NCBI GenBank assembly: GCA_900550545.1
Contig: URSS01000006.1
Location: forward strand, 1-64,000
Reading direction: 5' to 3'
From: an uncultured Lachnobacterium sp.
GTDB lineage: Bacteria > Bacillota > Clostridia > Lachnospirales > Lachnospiraceae
DNA length: 64,000 nt
Positions 59,744 through 64,000 of this stretch are shown here, piece after piece. Position 1 is the first letter of the stretch; every line of letters starts with the position of its first letter. The notes under the pieces are model-generated. The model did not search any database and had not been told where the DNA came from. It saw only the letters and a list, made by a program, of their open reading frames with translations. Made by a program: the position numbers and the translations under genes.

Positions 59744-61330
59744 ATGCTTAAAATAAATCAAATAAAATTGCCGGTTGGGCAAAATGAACAACAGTTAGAG
59801 AAAAAAATCAGAAAAATTTTAAATTTACCTAAAACAGAATCCTTTACATATGAAATTATAAAAAAATCTCTTGACGCAAGAAAAAAAACGGAACTGTTTT
59901 ACGTGTATACAGTACATGTAACCGTACACAATGAACCAAAAGTAAAAAAGAAAATTCATCAGTCATCGGTCTCTGTAGTAACAGAAAGTGAATATCAGTT
60001 TCCGGTCAGTGGAGAAGAAAACCTATCGGCTCGTCCGGTCATTGTAGGCACAGGACCTGCAGGGCTTTTTGCGGCATATCAGCTGACAGAAGCAGGTTAT
60101 CAGCCAATCGTGCTAGAACGAGGAAAAAAAGTACAGGAGCGTCAAAAAGATGTCGAACAATTCTGGCAGACAGGTAGATTGCTCCCGGAATCCAATGTAC
60201 AGTTCGGCGAAGGTGGTGCCGGTACATTTTCTGATGGAAAATTAAATTCAGTTGTCAAAGATCCTACGGGAAGAAACCGCTATGTGCTGCGTACATTTGT
60301 CAAATTTGGTGCTCCTTCGGAAATTCTTTATGACAATAAACCTCATATAGGTACCGACATTTTATCCAAAGTAATTGCCAACATGCGTACCTATCTGGAG
60401 GCAAAAGGTGCAACTTTCCTTTTTGAAAACCAGATGACGGATCTTGTAATTGAAAAAGGCCGGCTAAAAGCAATTGTCACAGAAAAAGAAACCATTCCAA
60501 CGGATGTTGTAATTCTCGCATTGGGACACAGTGCAAGAGACACGTTTGAAATGTTAGAACAGAAAGCCATTCCGATGGAAGCAAAGAATTTTGCCGTCGG
60601 ATTTCGTGTAGAACACCCACAGAAGATGATTGATCAGGCAATGTATGGAGACTGGAACGGACCAAAGCTACCGGCAGCACCGTACAAAGTGACCTCGAAT
60701 TTTCCGAATGGACGTGGCGTATATTCATTTTGTATGTGTCCGGGCGGTTATGTTGTAAACGCATCTTCCGAGCCGGAAAGGACTTGTGTCAATGGAATGA
60801 GCTATTCCGGACGGAATGCAGCAAATGCAAATTCAGCAATTATTATTTCTGTAACGAAAAATGATTTTGGTGGAGAAGATGCATTGGCAGGCATGCGATA
60901 CCAGAGAATGCTTGAACACAAAAACTATCTGCTTGGAAACGGTAAGATTCCACAACAGTTATTCGGAGATTATTGCCAGAATGTAGAAAGCACCGCATAT
61001 GGTGCGTTTGCATCGGAAACAAAAGGTCAGACCGTATTTTCTAATTTACGTGGTTTGATGTCCGATGAGATGGAGCAGTCTTTTATGAAGGGAATGACAC
61101 ATTTTGCGAAAATCGTTACTGGATTTGACCGGGCAGATGCGATTTTATCCGGCATGGAAACACGAACCTCATCACCTGTACGTATTTTACGAAATGAACA
61201 TTGCGAGAGCATGATTATCGGCATTTATCCGTGTGGGGAAGGCGCGGGTTACGCAGGAGGAATTATGTCAGCAGCAATCGATGGACTGAAGGTTGCCACT
61301 GCTGTCATGGAAAAATACCGACCACTGTAG
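59744..61330 (+). CDS. FAD-dependent oxidoreductase of the YtfP/YhiN-like long family
   Basis: The 528-residue protein has a N-terminal region of about 85 residues (KKIRKILNLPKTESFTYEI; KKSLDARKK) typical of uncharacterised FAD-dependent proteins, then GTGPAGLFAAYQLTEAGYQPIVLERG and the long VQFGEGGAGTFSDGKLNS motif near residues 150-165. The C terminus ends GEGAGYAGGIMSAAIDGLKVA. Function unknown, possibly a dehydrogenase. ATG 59744 is preferred over GTG 59738 because GGAG is five bases upstream. Confidence 0.88.
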   Translation: MLKINQIKLPVGQNEQQLEKKIRKILNLPKTESFTYEIIKKSLDARKKTELFYVYTVHVTVHNEPKVKKKIHQSSVSVVTESEYQFPVSGEENLSARPVIVGTGPAGLFAAYQLTEAGYQPIVLERGKKVQERQKDVEQFWQTGRLLPESNVQFGEGGAGTFSDGKLNSVVKDPTGRNRYVLRTFVKFGAPSEILYDNKPHIGTDILSKVIANMRTYLEAKGATFLFENQMTDLVIEKGRLKAIVTEKETIPTDVVILALGHSARDTFEMLEQKAIPMEAKNFAVGFRVEHPQKMIDQAMYGDWNGPKLPAAPYKVTSNFPNGRGVYSFCMCPGGYVVNASSEPERTCVNGMSYSGRNAANANSAIIISVTKNDFGGEDALAGMRYQRMLEHKNYLLGNGKIPQQLFGDYCQNVESTAYGAFASETKGQTVFSNLRGLMSDEMEQSFMKGMTHFAKIVTGFDRADAILSGMETRTSSPVRILRNEHCESMIIGIYPCGEGAGYAGGIMSAAIDGLKVATAVMEKYRPL

Positions 61331-61343
61331 AAAGGACAAAACT

Positions 61344-63992
61344 GTGCAAGAAGTTACACCAATGATGCAGCATTATCTGCAGACAAAAGAAGAATATAAA
61401 GATTGTATTTTGTTTTATCGTCTTGGAGATTTCTATGAAATGTTCTTTGACGATGCCAAAACGGTTTCCAAAGAACTGGAACTGACATTAACCGGAAAAA
61501 GCTGTGGACTTGAAGAGCGGGCACCTATGTGCGGTGTACCGTTTCACGCGGCAGATTCTTATATTAACCGCCTGGTAACAAAAGGTTATAAAGTAGCTAT
61601 CTGTGAACAGGTAGAAGATCCCAAATTGGCAAAAGGAATTGTAAAGCGTGAAGTCATCCGTGTAGTAACTCCGGGAACAAATACGGATATGCAGTCACTG
61701 GATGAAGGAAAAAATAATTATCTGATGTGTATTGTCTATCTCACGGACAAATATGGAATTGCTACAACGGATGTTACAACTGGTGATTTCTTTGTTACGG
61801 AGGTTGACAGTGAACGCAAACTTTTGGATGAATTAAATCGTTTTGCTCCCACAGAAATTATATGCAACGAGCCGTTTTATATGAGTGGTGTCGATATCGA
61901 TGATATTAAAAACCGGTTGAATATTACGATTTCAGCTTTGGATTCCTGGTATTTTGGTGACGAACTTGCAAAAGAGATGTTGCTTTCTCATTTTCATATC
62001 CAAAGTCTGATCGGATTGGGGCTGGAAGATTATGACAGCGGTGTGATTGCATCAGGTGCCATGCTCAAGTATCTGTATGAGACGCAGAAAAATTCCCTTT
62101 CCAATATTTTGGAGATTCGTCCATATTCCATTGGAAAATATATGATTATTGACAGTTCTAGTCGTAGAAATCTTGAACTTGTAGAGACGCTTCGTGAAAA
62201 ACAAAAAAGAGGATCGCTGCTCTGGGTATTGGATAAAACAAAGACTGCGATGGGCGCAAGACTGCTTCGTTCCTATGTCGAACAGCCATTAATCGATAAA
62301 ACAGAGATCATAGAGAGACAGAAGCTGATCGCAAAGTTAAATGAGCAGGAGATTACCAGAGAAGAATTAAGGGAATATTTAAACCCGATTTATGATTTAG
62401 AACGTCTGATCACAAGAATTACTTATCAGACAGCAAATCCCCGGGACATGATCGCATTTCGTAACTCATTGGAAATGCTGCCACCGATCGCAACACTTTT
62501 AAAAGATATTGACGGTGCATTGGCTGAAAAAATCCGCAACGATTTTGACTGCCTGGAAGATTTATATACATTGCTTCTTTCGTCAATCAACGATGAACCA
62601 CCGATTTCTGTCCGCGATGGTGATATTATCAAGACCGGGTATCACGAAGAGGTGGATCGTCTGCGAAGCGCATCAACAGACGGCAAGAAATGGCTTGCAG
62701 ATTTAGAGGCAAGTGAACGTGAAAAGACAGGCATTAAGAATTTACGTATCAAATATAACAAAGTATTTGGGTATTATCTGGAAGTAACAAATTCTTTCAA
62801 GGACATGGTTCCGGATTATTACGTGCGAAAACAGACACTTACAAATGCGGAACGCTATATTACTCCGGAACTAAAAGAACTTGAGGATACCATTCTTGGT
62901 TCACAGGATCGTCTGATAAATCTCGAATATGATCTTTTTCGTCAGATCCGGGATGAAATTGCTGCAAATGTACAGCGTATTCAGCGGACAGCGAAAGCGA
63001 TTGCAAAGATTGATGTATTCGTTTCACTCGCACTGGTGGCAAGTCAGAACAATTACTGTAGACCAAAAATCAATGAGAGCGGTATCATCGATATCAAAGG
63101 CGGAAGACATCCGGTTGTCGAAAAAATGATTGTAAATGATCTGTTTATCGATAATGATACATACTTGGATAATCACAACAACCGGATTTCTATCATAACC
63201 GGACCGAATATGGCAGGTAAATCAACCTATATGCGCCAGACAGCTTTGATTGTTCTTATGGCACAAATTGGAAGTTATGTTCCGGCAGAATCCGCAAACA
63301 TTGGAATTGTTGACCGCATCTTCACACGAGTAGGTGCATCGGATGACCTGGCCAGTGGTCAGAGTACCTTCATGGTAGAGATGAATGAAGTTGCCAATAT
63401 TTTGCGCAGTGCGACATCTAAATCATTGCTTATTTTAGACGAGATTGGCCGTGGAACCAGTACGTTCGATGGATTAAGTATTGCCTGGGCAGTAGTAGAA
63501 TATATCAGTAATCCCAAATTGCTTGGAGCAAAAACATTATTTGCAACTCATTATCATGAGTTAACGGAGCTTGAAGGAAAATTAAACAGCGTTAACAATT
63601 ACTGCATTGCGGTAAAAGAAAAGGGCGATGATATCGTATTTTTACGCAAGATCGTCAAAGGCGGAGCAGATAAAAGTTATGGTATTCAGGTAGCAAAGCT
63701 TGCAGGCTTGCCGGACATGGTCGTTGACCGTGCAAAAGAAATTGTTAATCAGCTTGCGGCAAATGATATCACAGAGACAGTGAAAAATATTTCCGTGGAA
63801 GGTGCAACGACTACAAAAAAGAAAAAGGAACATCTTGACGAGGTGGATTTGACACAAATGTCTTTGTTTGACACGGTAAAAGATGATGATATCATACAGG
63901 AACTACGAGAAGTGGATATCGGACATATGACACCGCTTGACGCTTTGAACAAATTATATGAATTGCAGAACAAAGTAAAGAACCGTTGGTAG
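61344..63992 (+). CDS. mutS: DNA mismatch repair protein MutS
   Basis: MutS detects mismatches. The 882-residue protein has the GDFYEMFFDDA mismatch-contacting motif near residues 28-38, Walker A GPNMAGKST near residue 620, the LILDEIGRGTSTFDG Walker B region and the C-terminal helix-turn-helix. The start is GTG 61344, with AAAGGA seven bases upstream, matching the family start VQEVTPMMQHY; the frame is open for 17 more codons upstream. It ends near the window edge; mutL probably follows. Confidence 0.97.
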   Translation: MQEVTPMMQHYLQTKEEYKDCILFYRLGDFYEMFFDDAKTVSKELELTLTGKSCGLEERAPMCGVPFHAADSYINRLVTKGYKVAICEQVEDPKLAKGIVKREVIRVVTPGTNTDMQSLDEGKNNYLMCIVYLTDKYGIATTDVTTGDFFVTEVDSERKLLDELNRFAPTEIICNEPFYMSGVDIDDIKNRLNITISALDSWYFGDELAKEMLLSHFHIQSLIGLGLEDYDSGVIASGAMLKYLYETQKNSLSNILEIRPYSIGKYMIIDSSSRRNLELVETLREKQKRGSLLWVLDKTKTAMGARLLRSYVEQPLIDKTEIIERQKLIAKLNEQEITREELREYLNPIYDLERLITRITYQTANPRDMIAFRNSLEMLPPIATLLKDIDGALAEKIRNDFDCLEDLYTLLLSSINDEPPISVRDGDIIKTGYHEEVDRLRSASTDGKKWLADLEASEREKTGIKNLRIKYNKVFGYYLEVTNSFKDMVPDYYVRKQTLTNAERYITPELKELEDTILGSQDRLINLEYDLFRQIRDEIAANVQRIQRTAKAIAKIDVFVSLALVASQNNYCRPKINESGIIDIKGGRHPVVEKMIVNDLFIDNDTYLDNHNNRISIITGPNMAGKSTYMRQTALIVLMAQIGSYVPAESANIGIVDRIFTRVGASDDLASGQSTFMVEMNEVANILRSATSKSLLILDEIGRGTSTFDGLSIAWAVVEYISNPKLLGAKTLFATHYHELTELEGKLNSVNNYCIAVKEKGDDIVFLRKIVKGGADKSYGIQVAKLAGLPDMVVDRAKEIVNQLAANDITETVKNISVEGATTTKKKKEHLDEVDLTQMSLFDTVKDDDIIQELREVDIGHMTPLDALNKLYELQNKVKNRW

Positions 63993-63994
63993 GA

Positions 63995-64000
63995 TGGAAA
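63995..64000 (+). CDS. Possible start of the next gene (mutL candidate)
   Basis: Only ATGGAA is visible after the mutS stop, with a GGTAGG upstream that could serve as a weak ribosome site. mutL often follows mutS. Nothing further can be read. Confidence 0.2.

Noticed and set aside
1..64000. CRISPR arrays, insertion sequences, prophage or integrative elements
   Set aside because: No arrays of direct repeats, transposases, integrases, or phage genes were seen, and composition looks even by eye.
1..64000. tRNA and rRNA genes
   Set aside because: No cloverleaf-like stretches or rRNA motifs were seen in the intergenic DNA read by eye; a tRNAscan run would settle it.

Overview
The window looks like chromosomal DNA of a Gram-positive, low-GC, spore-forming anaerobe, most likely a member of the Lachnospiraceae (Clostridia). 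The reasons are T-box leaders on aminoacyl-tRNA synthetase genes, a 6S-like RNA, a Re-type citrate synthase next to an NADP isocitrate dehydrogenase, sporulation genes (YqfC, YqfD, SpoIID, SpoVB and BofC relatives), a cysteine-rich microprotein, many TTG/GTG starts with strong AGGAGG ribosome sites, and AT-rich intergenic DNA with clear TTGACA/TATAAT promoters. Family assignment is inference from gene content and protein style; no database search was run.

Layout. 1-7.5 kb: the end of a probable ilvC, leuS under a leucine T-box, a YwaF-like membrane protein, a LysR regulator translationally coupled to a DUF6062-like protein, and leuCD. 7.5-12.3 kb: an AP2/HNH-like protein divergent from thrC, then a polar amino acid ABC importer whose binding protein appears circularly permuted. 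12.3-14.1 kb: a CheY-like receiver paired with an MshEN-CheX-like protein, and a small membrane protein. 14.1-21.2 kb: 6S-like RNA, a SpoIID-like protein, phenylalanine T-box with pheST, queA. 21.2-24.2 kb: a PilZ protein, aroA and a convergent tyrA. 24.2-30.9 kb: an ABC-F protein, an EF-G paralogue with a structured leader, an exported repeat/propeller protein and several small proteins. 30.9-34.3 kb: Re-citrate synthase, GntR regulator and icd behind a promoter with two palindromes. 34.4-38.9 kb: rex, a coiled-coil protein, nnr, alr and a mazF without visible antitoxin. 38.9-50.2 kb: CBS/CorC protein, yebC, glgA, ClpP-like protease, ftsK, fhs-folD, a zinc-ribbon/TPR surface protein and xpt. 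50.3-64 kb: rlmH, then a tightly packed yqfC-yqfD-phoH-(degenerate pgpH)-ybeY cluster, a DUF3048 lipoprotein, a SpoVB-like flippase, a BofC-like protein, two flavoproteins and mutS.

How the genes fit together. Branched-chain amino acid genes (ilvC end, leuS, leuCD), aromatic genes (aroA, tyrA, pheST) and the citrate synthase/IDH pair give an amino-acid-biosynthetic theme. fhs and folD supply one-carbon units. PilZ and MshEN domains suggest c-di-GMP signalling. The last 13 kb follows the conserved Firmicutes yqfC-phoH-ybeY order.

Most of the window is ordinary core genome. I did not find a convincing wholly new system. The items most worth a second look are the permuted solute-binding protein, a 17-bp hairpin that encloses the ribosome site and start codon of the bofC-like gene, the palindromes before the citrate synthase operon, the receiver/MshEN-CheX pair, the catalytically broken PgpH relative, the EF-G paralogue lacking NKxD, and the AP2/HNH/AP2 protein.
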